The translations under genes and the position numbers were made by a program. Below are positions 45,946 to 55,213 of a stretch of DNA of 64,000 nt, piece by piece (the stretch's first letter is position 1; each line of letters starts with the position of its first letter). A model generated the notes under the pieces. It saw only the letters and a program-made list of their open reading frames with translations, searched no databases and had not been told where the DNA came from. Source of the DNA: Burkholderia sp. Ax-1724 (lineage in GTDB: Bacteria > Pseudomonadota > Gammaproteobacteria > Burkholderiales > Burkholderiaceae); contig NZ_VWWL01000001.1 in assembly GCF_011752995.1 (NCBI RefSeq), positions 124,001-188,000 on the forward strand. The letters are read 5' to 3'.

Positions 45946-45972
45946 TTGCGCCTGAATATTCACGTACCGATC

Positions 45973-47196
45973 ATGCCGATTTCCTCATCCTCTACCGTTG
46001 CTTCGTCCGTCCCCTGTCCGGTTGTCGAATCGCTCGACGCCATCCTGCCCGAAGAACCGCTGCTGATGATGGGTGCCGGCCCCGTGCCGATTCCCGCCGC
46101 CGTCGCCAAGGCCAATGCGATCGTCATCAATCACCTCGGTGGCACGATGGCGAAGGTCGTGAACCAGGTGAAGACGATGGCGCGCTATGTGTTCCAGACG
46201 CAGTCGAAGTGGGTGCTCGGCGTCGCGGGACCGGGATCGGGCGCGATGGAGATGGCGATCTCCAATCTCGCGTGGGAAGGCACGCGCATGCTGTGCATCA
46301 AGAACGGCTTCTTCAGCGATCGCATGGCCGACATGGGCCGGCGCGTCGGCGCGCGCGTGAGCGTGCTCGAGGTCGCGGACCGTACGGTCGCGAGTCTCGA
46401 ACAGGTGGCCGAGGCGATCCGCCGCGAGCGTCCCGAGGTCGTGACGGTCGTGCAGGGGGAAACCTCGAACACGGTGTGGAACCATCATCTGAAGGACATC
46501 GCCGCCATTGCGAAGGAAGCGGGCGCGCTCGTGATCGTCGACGCGGTTTGCACCTTGAGCACGATGCCGCTCGAAATGGACGCGTGGGGTATCGACGCGG
46601 TGATTACGGGCGGGCAGAAGGGGCTGTCGTCGATTCCGGGCGTCTCGCTGATCGCGTTTTCCGATGCGGCCTGGGCGCGCGTGAAAGGCCGCACGGTGCC
46701 GAATACGCACTGGTGCCTCGACGCGTCGCTCGCGGAAAACTTCTGGCACAACGCCGGTTATCACTACACGGCGCCGGTGTCGGGCGTGCTCGCCTTGCAC
46801 GAGGCGTTGCGGCTCGTGTGCGCCGAGACGCTCGAAAAGCGCTTCGCGCGCCATCTGAAATGCTCGCTCGCGTTGCAGCAGGGCGTGACGGCAATGGGCC
46901 TGCAACTGTATGCGCCGGAAAATTGCCGGCTCAATTCGGTGGTCGGCATCGAGGTGCCGGACGGCCTGAGTCCCGCCGACGTGTGCGCGCATATCTCGCG
47001 GCAGCATCAGGTGGAAATCTCCGGCTCGTTCGGTTTGCCGATCGTGCGCATCGGGCAGATGGGCGAGCAGTGCCGCGAACACAATCTGTTCCGCACGGTG
47101 CATGCGCTCGGCCGCACGATGGTCGATCTCGGCGTCAAGGTCGATTTGCCGGCGGGCGTGGCGGCGTTGGAGCGGGGGGTGTCGGGGGGACGCTAG
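45973..47196 (+). CDS. class V aminotransferase (alanine-glyoxylate/serine-pyruvate type)
   Basis: 407 residues from the ATG at 45973; no clear ribosome binding site is seen, and the frame is open upstream without homology. The fold type I PLP enzyme shows GAGPVPIPAAV at the start, VAGPGSGAMEMA, VVQGETSNTVWNH, IVDAVCTLSTMPLEMD, and the PLP lysine K216 in ITGGQKGLSSIPG. The group includes serine-pyruvate, alanine-glyoxylate and phosphonate-related aminotransferases, so the substrate is open. It stands alone. Confidence 0.85.
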   Translation: MPISSSSTVASSVPCPVVESLDAILPEEPLLMMGAGPVPIPAAVAKANAIVINHLGGTMAKVVNQVKTMARYVFQTQSKWVLGVAGPGSGAMEMAISNLAWEGTRMLCIKNGFFSDRMADMGRRVGARVSVLEVADRTVASLEQVAEAIRRERPEVVTVVQGETSNTVWNHHLKDIAAIAKEAGALVIVDAVCTLSTMPLEMDAWGIDAVITGGQKGLSSIPGVSLIAFSDAAWARVKGRTVPNTHWCLDASLAENFWHNAGYHYTAPVSGVLALHEALRLVCAETLEKRFARHLKCSLALQQGVTAMGLQLYAPENCRLNSVVGIEVPDGLSPADVCAHISRQHQVEISGSFGLPIVRIGQMGEQCREHNLFRTVHALGRTMVDLGVKVDLPAGVAALERGVSGGR

Positions 47197-47319
47197 GGGG
47201 CGCTAAAGGAGCGTCACGGTCGGCCGGGTTTCTCCCGGCTGTATCGCGGGCGCTTGCCGATGCGGCGTGCGCGGCGATGGCGGCCTTCGTGTTCCGCAGG
47301 TCCTTCGCATTCGAGAGGC

Positions 47320-48537
47320 TTATGCGCGCCCCCTCGAAGGCAGCGACTCGTACACGTCGCGAATGCGCCGATAGTGAACGTCGGCGGAGAATTGCTGCTC
47401 GGCTTTACGGCGCGCGGCGCGGCCCATATCGTTGCGGCCGCGCTGCGCCCAGATTTTTTCCACGTAGTGCTTGAGCGACGGCACGTCGCGCGGCTCGAAT
47501 ACGTAGCCGTCTTCACCGTGTTCGATCAGTTCCGGTATGCCGCCGATGTTCGACCCGATGACCGGCCGGCCGCATGAAAAACTTTCGAGGATCGAGATCG
47601 GGCAATTCTCGTAGGCTTCGGCCGGCAGAATGGCCGCGGCGCTTCCGCCGACGAGCGAGTACAGTTCGCTCCCGCTTTTGAATCCGGTGAAACGGATGTT
47701 GGGGCTGGCCGCCGCGAGTGCTCGCGCGTCGGCAAGAAAACTGCCTTCCCCTACGATGACGAGAGGCACGTCCGGCAATTGCCGGAATGCTTCGATCAGC
47801 GTGCCGATGCCTTTCGAGCGCTCGATTCTGCCGAAATAAACCATATAGCGTCCGGCTTCGGACTGCGGTACGAATTGTTCGAGATGAACGAAATTCGGCA
47901 CGACCGTGATCCTGTTCGCATCGATTCCGTTGGCCTGCATTTTCGCGGCGAAGAATCGGCTCACCGCGACGAAGCGATCGATCGCATCCACGCTGCCGAG
48001 CCAGCGCGAAACGTAGGCTTCGGACGTCGAGATCGCGCTGCGCAGATAGGAGCCGCGATTGCACCGATGTACCAGCGCGTGCCAGTAGTCGCGCCCGTGG
48101 CAAAGCTCGCATGGCTTGCCGTCGCGGCTGCACGTATAGACCGGGCAGATCAGCTTGTAGTCATGGACCGTCTGCACAATGGGAATGCCGGCGTCCTTCA
48201 ACACGGGAAGAATCGATCCCGTGAGCTTTCCATAATAGATATGCAGATGGGCTACGTCGAATTGCCGCACCGAAAGAAGCGAGCGGAGATTGCGCTTCGC
48301 CGCCTGCGAATAATGGAAACGGGCGACATCCATCACCGACGGCGCTTCGAAATCCGCTGCTGCCGGAAAGAACTTCGACCACTCGGAAGGCAGGTCTTTC
48401 TCGCTACGCGCGCAGAAAGGCACAACCCCATGGCCGCGCTGCGCGAGCAGTTCGCCGAGGGACAGAAAGTAGCTGTCCGAGCCGCCTTTGATAAAGAAAT
48501 TCTGCGAGACGTTCAGGATGGTCGAGGGTATCGTCAT
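47320..48537 (-). CDS. glycosyltransferase family 4 (exopolysaccharide locus)
   Basis: 405 residues with a GT-B fold: N-terminal NFFIKGGSDSYFLSLGELLAQRGH (here shortened), VQTVHDYKLICPVY and the nucleotide-sugar site YFGRIERSKGIGTLIEAF, GEGSFLADARALA, and E-x7-E in EAYENCPISILESF. A cysteine cluster, CSRDGKPCELCHG, lies at about 135-150. The enzyme probably adds a sugar to the lipid-linked repeat unit on the cytoplasmic side. It is the last gene of a run with wzy-like, GT2, acyltransferase and wzc-like genes on the same strand. Confidence 0.9.
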   Translation of the reverse strand: MTIPSTILNVSQNFFIKGGSDSYFLSLGELLAQRGHGVVPFCARSEKDLPSEWSKFFPAAADFEAPSVMDVARFHYSQAAKRNLRSLLSVRQFDVAHLHIYYGKLTGSILPVLKDAGIPIVQTVHDYKLICPVYTCSRDGKPCELCHGRDYWHALVHRCNRGSYLRSAISTSEAYVSRWLGSVDAIDRFVAVSRFFAAKMQANGIDANRITVVPNFVHLEQFVPQSEAGRYMVYFGRIERSKGIGTLIEAFRQLPDVPLVIVGEGSFLADARALAAASPNIRFTGFKSGSELYSLVGGSAAAILPAEAYENCPISILESFSCGRPVIGSNIGGIPELIEHGEDGYVFEPRDVPSLKHYVEKIWAQRGRNDMGRAARRKAEQQFSADVHYRRIRDVYESLPSRGRA

Positions 48538-48588
48538 GGTCGAAGCGTTTTCTGGTGCGGGCGAGGTATTGCGGTAGCGCGCCGGTCC

Positions 48589-49857
48589 TCAGTCGGATAG
48601 ATAGCGCTCCGAACTCTCGATATGCCGCGAAAACATGCCGGCCAGAAAGTAGAAAAGCGACATCACGAGGAAGTTGTTCACGATGTTGTCGGAAAAGAAA
48701 TAGATGAACAGGAAGATCGCGGGTATGGACAGGAAGCGGATTCCCATCCGCCTGACGATCAGAACGTTCATCGCGATGAAGCAGGCCAGCATGCCCGGTC
48801 CGAGTTCGAAGAAGAACCGGATGTAGTCGTTGTGCGGAAGCAGCTTGAGATCGGTCAAACGCAAACTGCTCGTGACGCCAAAGCCGAACAGTTGCTGCGT
48901 GAGCGAGCCGTCGGCGTAGAGCGTGAACAGATTGATCCAGTGCTTGAGCCGGAAGATCAGCGAAATGTCGCTGGTGCCGACCGCTTCGTAGATCTCCTCG
49001 TAGCTCATCGCGCCGAGTCCCCAGAGTCCTCCTGCCTGATCCATCACACGGGACAGCGACGTGAAAGCGACGGTGGCGCGCGTCACGACCTCCAGCTCGC
49101 TGCCGAACAGCATCACGAACGCAGCGGCAAGCGAGCCCAGCAAGACAATCCGCAGCACGTTGAAGCCGAGATAGACCAGGTAGAGCGCGAGCAGAATCGC
49201 CAGCATCGCGCCCAGCGTCTTGAAGGCGATCGCGCAGGCGAGCAGATAGAGCGTGACGATCCAGTGGCGGGCGCCGCCTAGCATCAGCGTCCACGAACTG
49301 ACGACGGCAAACAGAATGGCGTTGTTGCGATTGGCGAAGAACGAGAGCGAGATTTCGTCGAGCGGATCGAAGCTCGAACCGCCGTACAGATCCCGCAACG
49401 AGAACGCGACGGGCAGTGCGACGAACAGCACGACCATCAGCCTGCCGGGTGCGCGTTCGAGAAAGTCCGCTTCGGTCGTGGTGCCGGCGAGGAAGAACAG
49501 GAAAATCGCCAATATTTTCAGGCTTTCGCCGATGTTTTCCTGCCCCGCGTTCAACGTCAGGTTTCCTAGTGAAAAGAACGCGGTGAATCCCAGCAGAATC
49601 GTGCAGGTGCGATCGAGCTGATGGATTCTTGTCGCCAGCAGTATGCCGATGTACAGCACGAAGGCGATCGCATAAGCGTCGGAGGCGAGCTTGAGCGCGT
49701 CGCTGCCGCCCGAGAGCGACCATATCAGCAGGATGAGGACGTAGCCGAACTCCCAGCGCAGCAGCGACAGATATGAAAAACGCTGGCTCGAATGAGTCAG
49801 CCCGGCGGCCGCGTGCAGATCCATCCGGTTTTCGCTGGAATCGTAGGGCGTCGTCAT
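48589..49857 (-). CDS. O-antigen ligase/Wzy-like polysaccharide polymerase
   Basis: 422 residues with about eleven hydrophobic segments and a large loop (about 215-300) between late helices, the layout of Wzy polymerases and WaaL ligases. LLPHNDYIRFFFELGPGML matches the conserved H-N-x-Y/F-L motif of the family. It most likely polymerises repeat units on the periplasmic face. It overlaps the upstream GT2 gene by four bases. Confidence 0.82.
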   Translation of the reverse strand: MTTPYDSSENRMDLHAAAGLTHSSQRFSYLSLLRWEFGYVLILLIWSLSGGSDALKLASDAYAIAFVLYIGILLATRIHQLDRTCTILLGFTAFFSLGNLTLNAGQENIGESLKILAIFLFFLAGTTTEADFLERAPGRLMVVLFVALPVAFSLRDLYGGSSFDPLDEISLSFFANRNNAILFAVVSSWTLMLGGARHWIVTLYLLACAIAFKTLGAMLAILLALYLVYLGFNVLRIVLLGSLAAAFVMLFGSELEVVTRATVAFTSLSRVMDQAGGLWGLGAMSYEEIYEAVGTSDISLIFRLKHWINLFTLYADGSLTQQLFGFGVTSSLRLTDLKLLPHNDYIRFFFELGPGMLACFIAMNVLIVRRMGIRFLSIPAIFLFIYFFSDNIVNNFLVMSLFYFLAGMFSRHIESSERYLSD

Positions 49858-50807
49858 GCCGGCCGGCCTGTCAGGATGTGCCGGCCGGCATTGCGCGAAA
49901 AGGCGCGCAAGGCGAACCAGAGATGATCGAGCCGGCTACGATGGCGCACATTGAGTACACAGGCGGCGACCTGGAAGAACAGCAACGTGTAGCGGCAGAG
50001 GTCGGCGCGCCGTTCGAGACGTGGCCACAGGAAGTTCCTCAGCCGCTCGGGATCGATCGCCGCCCCCGCCTCCGACCAGTTGAGAAGGGCGACGGCCAGA
50101 TGGGCGCGCCGTTGCGGTTCGCGCGACGCACGACCGATCTGCGCATCGTGAATCCGGTAGCGAACGAGCGGCTGGGCGATATTGCAGAGCTTGCCGTGCT
50201 GCGCGAGCACCGACCACAGGCGGTAGTCCTCGGCGAATTGATAGCGTGCGTCATAGCGCAGATCGTGATCGCGAAGCGTGCGGGCGCGCAGCATGACGCT
50301 AGGGTGTCCGAAGCAGGTGCCGAACAGCAGGGCCGCTTTGCACATGGCGTCGTGGCGGGGAAATTGCAGTGATCCGGTGACGGCGCCGAACTTGAGCAGG
50401 TCGCTGCCGCAGGCGACCACCGCGGGGTCGCGCTTCAGCACGGCCAGCTGGATTTCGAAGCGCCGCGGCAAGGCAATGTCATCCGCGTCCATGCGGGCGA
50501 TGAATTCCGCGCTGGCGAGTTCGAGCCCGAAGTTCAAGGCGGCAACGATGCCGCGGTTCGGCGTATTGAAGAGCGCAATGCGCGCGTCGCGTGCAGCGTA
50601 GGACTCGACGATCGCGCGGGTGCCGTCGCTCGATCCGTCGTTGATGACGAGGAGTTCGAAGTCGGGCATCGATTGAGCGAGAATCGAGTCGATGGCTTCC
50701 GCAATGTGCGTTTCGCCGTTGAACACCGGCAGAACGACGGACACGGCCGGCCGCTGCGCTCCCGCCGTGTTCCGGTTGCACGCCACGTCGACCATCGCGT
50801 GATTCAT
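49854..50807 (-). CDS. glycosyltransferase family 2
   Basis: 317 residues with a GT-A domain: VSVVLPVFNGETHIAEAIDSIL, LLVINDGSSDGTRAIV, NRGIVAALNFGLELA and the metal-binding ARMDADDIALP. It transfers a nucleotide-activated sugar in repeat-unit synthesis. Its stop overlaps the start of the Wzy-like gene, and the acyltransferase gene lies 39 bases upstream, so the set is an operon. Confidence 0.92.
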   Translation of the reverse strand: MNHAMVDVACNRNTAGAQRPAVSVVLPVFNGETHIAEAIDSILAQSMPDFELLVINDGSSDGTRAIVESYAARDARIALFNTPNRGIVAALNFGLELASAEFIARMDADDIALPRRFEIQLAVLKRDPAVVACGSDLLKFGAVTGSLQFPRHDAMCKAALLFGTCFGHPSVMLRARTLRDHDLRYDARYQFAEDYRLWSVLAQHGKLCNIAQPLVRYRIHDAQIGRASREPQRRAHLAVALLNWSEAGAAIDPERLRNFLWPRLERRADLCRYTLLFFQVAACVLNVRHRSRLDHLWFALRAFSRNAGRHILTGRPA

Positions 50808-50846
50808 CTGTTTCCTCCTGGGCTCGCGCGAAACCGGAGCCGTGAT

Positions 50847-51980
50847 TCACGTGTTCGGTGATGGCTGGGACGGCTTGCGGGATGTCTGGCCGCGAACCCA
50901 TGTCCGGGTCGTGCCGAGCAGATGTTTGATACGAAACGCGAGTAATCCGAGCGGGCTCGTCGCGATTTCGAAGCTCTCGTTCGGCGAGACGTTATTGCTG
51001 CTCCAATAGACCTTGAACCGCTCGGTGCCGACGCCGAGATCGACGTCGAATCCCCGTTCGAATGCACGCTCCATTTCTATTTCCCTCACGAGCAGGCCGG
51101 GCTCGAATTTGGCGTACCGTTTGTCGAAGGCGCCGATCAGGTTGGTCTGGCTCGTTTTGCCCATGCCGATGAGGTTGGCGGCAATCGGCTCTCCGTCGAG
51201 CGTGACGATGAACAGGTGAGCTTTCGAGAGCTCGTCGGCTGAATTCAGCAACGCGATGAGATAGCGCTGATACGTGGGCGATGCGAGCCATGTCGACGCT
51301 TTTCCCCGGCTCGATGCCCAGTCGCGCTTGGTCGTGAGGATCCACTCGATCCACTTTTCGAAAGAGTCCGAGTCTTCCATGCCGAGTTGCCGGATGACCA
51401 GATTGCCTTCTTTGGCGAGCCGGCGATAGCGTGCGCCGGGCAGTTTTTTCTCCAGTCTGCCAAGGCCGGTGCAAAAGGTATTCCAGTCCATGGAACGCGG
51501 GAAGACCACTTTCATCGAAATGTCGTTCGACATCGCCATGATCCGCGCATGCCGCGATGCATGTTCATGCAAGGGCGTGCCGGTGTCGACATAGGGCACG
51601 ATGAAGAGGTCGGCGCTGCAACGCTTGCACGCTGCTTCCCAGGCGCTTGCAATCGCGCGCGATTTATGCGGGCCTTCCGTGACCAGCATGCTGGTGTGCT
51701 CGATCGTTCCAGGGGTGAGCGGATCGAGTACGTTCCAGAACAGACGCCGATGGCTGACCAGCGGCCAGACAAGCAGGAGTTTTCCGTTCTCGCGGTAGAC
51801 GACGCAGTGTAACCGTCTGCCGAGCGGCTGCGCGACCTGGGTCCAGCACAGGAGGCAAACGGTGAAGGCCTGAAAGTGAAGCCCATTGGCCTCGCTCCAC
51901 AATGCGTCCCATTCGGCTTGCAGCGACTGGAAGACCGCAGGATCGGTCACGACGACGATTTCAGAAGTACTTGCGCCCAT
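50847..51980 (-). CDS. FemAB/CelD-like GNAT acyltransferase
   Basis: 377 residues of the BcsL/CelD type (GNAT fold found in exopolysaccharide loci). Visible stretches are LQAEWDALWSEANGLHFQAF at the start, LRWPLV-like LLLVWPLVSHRRLFWNVL, and the C-terminal IVTLDGEPIAANLIGMGK and FEPGLLVREIEMERAFERG with VDLGVGTERFKVYW. Family members are thought to acylate polysaccharide or its precursor in the cytoplasm. It lies between the wzc-like and GT2 genes on the same strand. Confidence 0.85.
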   Translation of the reverse strand: MGASTSEIVVVTDPAVFQSLQAEWDALWSEANGLHFQAFTVCLLCWTQVAQPLGRRLHCVVYRENGKLLLVWPLVSHRRLFWNVLDPLTPGTIEHTSMLVTEGPHKSRAIASAWEAACKRCSADLFIVPYVDTGTPLHEHASRHARIMAMSNDISMKVVFPRSMDWNTFCTGLGRLEKKLPGARYRRLAKEGNLVIRQLGMEDSDSFEKWIEWILTTKRDWASSRGKASTWLASPTYQRYLIALLNSADELSKAHLFIVTLDGEPIAANLIGMGKTSQTNLIGAFDKRYAKFEPGLLVREIEMERAFERGFDVDLGVGTERFKVYWSSNNVSPNESFEIATSPLGLLAFRIKHLLGTTRTWVRGQTSRKPSQPSPNT

Positions 51981-52094
51981 GCGCTCTCCTCGCGACGACG
52001 CCAGCCTGTCGAGGCTGGCTTCATGTGTTCGTGAACCGGTTTGAGTTGCGCGTCGATCCGGGATCGAATGCCGCGCGGGAATGTCAGCGAGCGC

Positions 52095-54335
52095 TTATTG
52101 ATGGTCCTGGCCGTAGTCCTGTACGTATGCGTGAGTGCCGTAACGGCGCGCCAGTTCATAGTTGGCCGCGTGGACCTTGACCGCATTGAGCAGAATGCCG
52201 CTGACTTTCGCACCCGATTGCGCGAGGCGCTTGACCGCCGCGTCGATCTCTCCCTTCAGCGTTTCGCCGAAACGCGCGACCAGAAAGATCGTTCCCGCGA
52301 CGGGCACCATCATGCCGATGTCCGACACGGCGAGAATCGCGGGCGCGTCGATCAGCACCATGTCGTAGTGCCGCGATGCGTACTCGACCGTTTCCGCGAA
52401 GCGTCCGCTCGTCAGCAGATCCGCGGCGTTCGGCGGGTAGATGCCGGTCTGCAGCAGATCGAGATTGCGCTGGACGTTTTTGACGACGACGTCCTGCAGC
52501 GAGCAGCGGTTCGACAGCACGTCCGCGAGGCCGTCCCCGCGGGCGACGCCCAGATGCTGTTCGAGGCGGCCCTTGCGCAGGTCGCCGTCGATCAGCAGCA
52601 CGCGCTTGCCGCCTGCGCCAAGCACCGTCGCCAGGTTGACGGACAGGAAGGACTTGCCGATGCCGGGCAGCGGGCCGGCCAGCATGACGACGTTGTTGCG
52701 CGCGCCGACGGCGGCGAACTGCAACGCGGAGCGCAACATGCGCAGACTTTCGATCGCGGGATCGTGCGGGTGGCAAGTCGCGAGGGGCAACTGCTGCGGC
52801 AAGCCGGCTGCGGCGCGCCGCATGATCGCCGCCTGTTTTTCGCTGAACGGAATTGTCGCGTAGACGCTCAAGCCGGTGGACGATTCGATGTCCTCCGTAT
52901 CGGTCACACCGCGAAACAGCCGGTCGCGAGCCAAGGCCACACCGGCGCCGAGCAGCAGCCCGCCCATCAGTCCGGCCGCGAGAACGAGCAGTTTCACGGG
53001 CTTGACCGGGCGCAGCGGCACCTCGGCTGAATCGACGAGTTGCACGGAGCCCGCGGTGCCCGCGCTGAGCACCTGCATCTCCTGAATCTTGCTGCGCATC
53101 GCGGAGTAGAGTTCCTCGCTGATGCGCAGGTCCCGCAGCCGCCGGAGCGCATCCTGCTCGGTGAGCGGCATCTGTCTGATCTTGCCGTTCAGCCGGTTGA
53201 TGGCCTGCTGCGTCGTAGTGATCTGCTGGTCGATTGCGGTGACGTCGGCGGACGAGGCCGAAAACGTCGCGAGTTTCTGTTCGCGCGTGCGCTGCAGTCC
53301 CACGAGTTGCGCCGTTTCGTCCGCGAGCTGTTTGGCGAGCAGATGGCTTTCCTCGCTGATGTCGATGATGCCGTGCTGATTGCGATAGGTGTTATAGGCC
53401 GTCTCGGCCTCGTTGACCTGTGCCTTCATCTGCGGCAGTTGTTCGTTCAGACGGGTGAGCGATGCCTTGGCGATATCCGACTTGAGCTTGATGTTCCATT
53501 GCAGGTATTGCTCGCCGATTTCGCCGATGGTCTGCGCGATCCTTTGCGGATCGTTGCCTCTGAGCGAGGCCATCAGAATGCCTGATTTATTGCCTTGCTC
53601 CGTGACCTTGACAGCTTTCTGCAATTCGTCGACCACCAGTTGCTCCGGCCGGCGCTGAATCATGAACTCTCCACCCGGCGCGCTATGGATTGCCTCGACG
53701 AGCAGGGTGATCGGTCCCGCATGCGAGACGAACTGCTCAGCTACGCCGATTTTGCCTGTTACCGCCGCGGGCAGGCCCGGGCCTGTCAGTTCGTACTGGT
53801 TGTTTGCGAGCGTCCGCAGACGGAACGTTTTTCCCCGGAATTGCTCGGGCACCTCGAAATTGCTTACCTCGATGGTTTCGTTGCCCCATACGAAACCGCC
53901 CAGACCCAATATTCCCGGCGTCGAAAGATCATTGGCCTGCCGTGCGATGGCCGCTCCGATAAGAGGGAAATAGTGGGGTGACGCCTCGATATAGAGCTTC
54001 GACTGCGTGACCGCCTTCCATAGAATATTTCGCGAATCGAGTAGTTGAGCTTCGCGTTCGGCGGAGGATTTTTCGTTGAAAGGTCGCGACACATAATTGA
54101 GCAGATCTTTTTGAGCGGCCGATGTGGTGTCGCCGGTTTCGTCGATCTTGACCAGAATGCGTGACTCGTACACCGGAGGACTCAGGAACGCGTAGCCGCA
54201 GGCGAGCAAAAACACGATGGCCGCGATGGCGCCAATCATGGTTTTGTGACGAAGCAGCGTTTCGAGCAGCGTCGTCATATTTATTTCATCCGGACGCGCG
54301 CGAGGTTTGCCGCGTGTCTGCTCTGCCTGCCTCAT
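52095..54335 (-). CDS. polysaccharide co-polymerase and tyrosine autokinase, Wzc/BceF-like
   Basis: 746 residues from the ATG at 54335, with GAGGTGACT upstream. A first membrane helix (about 34-52) leads to a periplasmic Wzz domain (SPPVYESRILVKID) with coiled coils (ARTRLNEQ-like LTRLNEQLPQMKAQVNEAE). A second helix lies at about 455-475. The C-terminal BY-kinase has Walker A GIGKS (558-562), Walker A' VLLIDGDLRKGRL and Walker B MVLIDAPAI. The tail holds four tyrosines in its last 23 residues, the autophosphorylation cluster. It controls chain length and export. No wza or phosphatase gene is in the window. Confidence 0.93.
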   Translation of the reverse strand: MRQAEQTRGKPRARPDEINMTTLLETLLRHKTMIGAIAAIVFLLACGYAFLSPPVYESRILVKIDETGDTTSAAQKDLLNYVSRPFNEKSSAEREAQLLDSRNILWKAVTQSKLYIEASPHYFPLIGAAIARQANDLSTPGILGLGGFVWGNETIEVSNFEVPEQFRGKTFRLRTLANNQYELTGPGLPAAVTGKIGVAEQFVSHAGPITLLVEAIHSAPGGEFMIQRRPEQLVVDELQKAVKVTEQGNKSGILMASLRGNDPQRIAQTIGEIGEQYLQWNIKLKSDIAKASLTRLNEQLPQMKAQVNEAETAYNTYRNQHGIIDISEESHLLAKQLADETAQLVGLQRTREQKLATFSASSADVTAIDQQITTTQQAINRLNGKIRQMPLTEQDALRRLRDLRISEELYSAMRSKIQEMQVLSAGTAGSVQLVDSAEVPLRPVKPVKLLVLAAGLMGGLLLGAGVALARDRLFRGVTDTEDIESSTGLSVYATIPFSEKQAAIMRRAAAGLPQQLPLATCHPHDPAIESLRMLRSALQFAAVGARNNVVMLAGPLPGIGKSFLSVNLATVLGAGGKRVLLIDGDLRKGRLEQHLGVARGDGLADVLSNRCSLQDVVVKNVQRNLDLLQTGIYPPNAADLLTSGRFAETVEYASRHYDMVLIDAPAILAVSDIGMMVPVAGTIFLVARFGETLKGEIDAAVKRLAQSGAKVSGILLNAVKVHAANYELARRYGTHAYVQDYGQDHQ

Positions 54336-55213
54336 AGTCACCTCATGGAGAAATGCTGTGCCGCTTCCTGCGGGAAATACACGCGAGGCCCAGCGGATTG
54401 AACCGGCGATTGCGCCGGGACTGGCCTCGCAGCATGGATACGGCGTAGTGGGAAGAGCGGATTCCACCACGGCGCAACACTAGCATTGGTATCCGGCCCG
54501 CTGTGCGTGCCAAGCCACATTGAACCATCGTTTATGTCGAGCCTGAATCCTTTTAATCCGACAAATTATCTGGCTTTATACGCCATGGCGGAATTTAATA
54601 TCCTGGATTATTCGTGTGAAAATATGAATGATTTTCCGGGTGGAATGATGATTTGTAATGAAAAATTGACACATTAATTTTGAGATATAAATTTCATATG
54701 AATCAAGGTTAACCCGCCGGGTTGAAATTTGCCGAGGGAAAAGTTCGCTAGCGCACATAGCCGGAAAATGCCGAGGTTCTATGATCGTTCCCGTTTGTTT
54801 TGAAGCGGGCCGGATAGTAAAAATTAAATCGGCGAGCGGATATCAACGAACGAGTGGCGTAATTCGCATAAGAGCATGAAAATCCCCGGTCTTCCGGTGT
54901 TGGGTCCGCCGTATATGGAGTAACGCCGTCTGAAATATCTCTTAAATCAGTCTTCATAATTCCGTGCGGCATATTTCGATTCGCACACGCCGTTCACGAA
55001 TCGACGCAGGCGCAAATCAAAACTGAAAACGAGACGATCTATCGATCGGGTCGACGCACGTCTGTCGATCCGCTCGGGAAGAAGCAGATGCCGCTCTTCG
55101 CTGCTTCCGGCGAACTCGATTCGAGCCGCGCCGGTAGGCGCGCGAGTGGGATCGTCTGCGTGAAAAACAGACGTTGCGCCGCCGCGCGGTCATTTGCGCC
55201 CGGAGCTAAATGT
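54336..55213. other. AT-rich divergent regulatory region of the exopolysaccharide locus
   Basis: About 880 bases between the wzc-like gene and the divergent glycosyltransferase gene. From about 54,540 to 54,720 and 54,790 to 54,990 the sequence is much richer in A and T than the rest of the window. An exact TTGACA is at 54666, but no good -10 lies at the right distance. No gene was recognised. Confidence 0.55.

Noticed and set aside
48555..48580. GCGGTAGC resembling a JUMPstart/ops element
   Set aside because: It lies between genes inside the operon rather than in its leader and lacks the rest of the consensus.
54666..54690. Promoter at the exact TTGACA near 54,666
   Set aside because: The nearest TATAAA is only about 14 bases away and no good -10 box lies at 16-18 bases, so it was not listed as a promoter.
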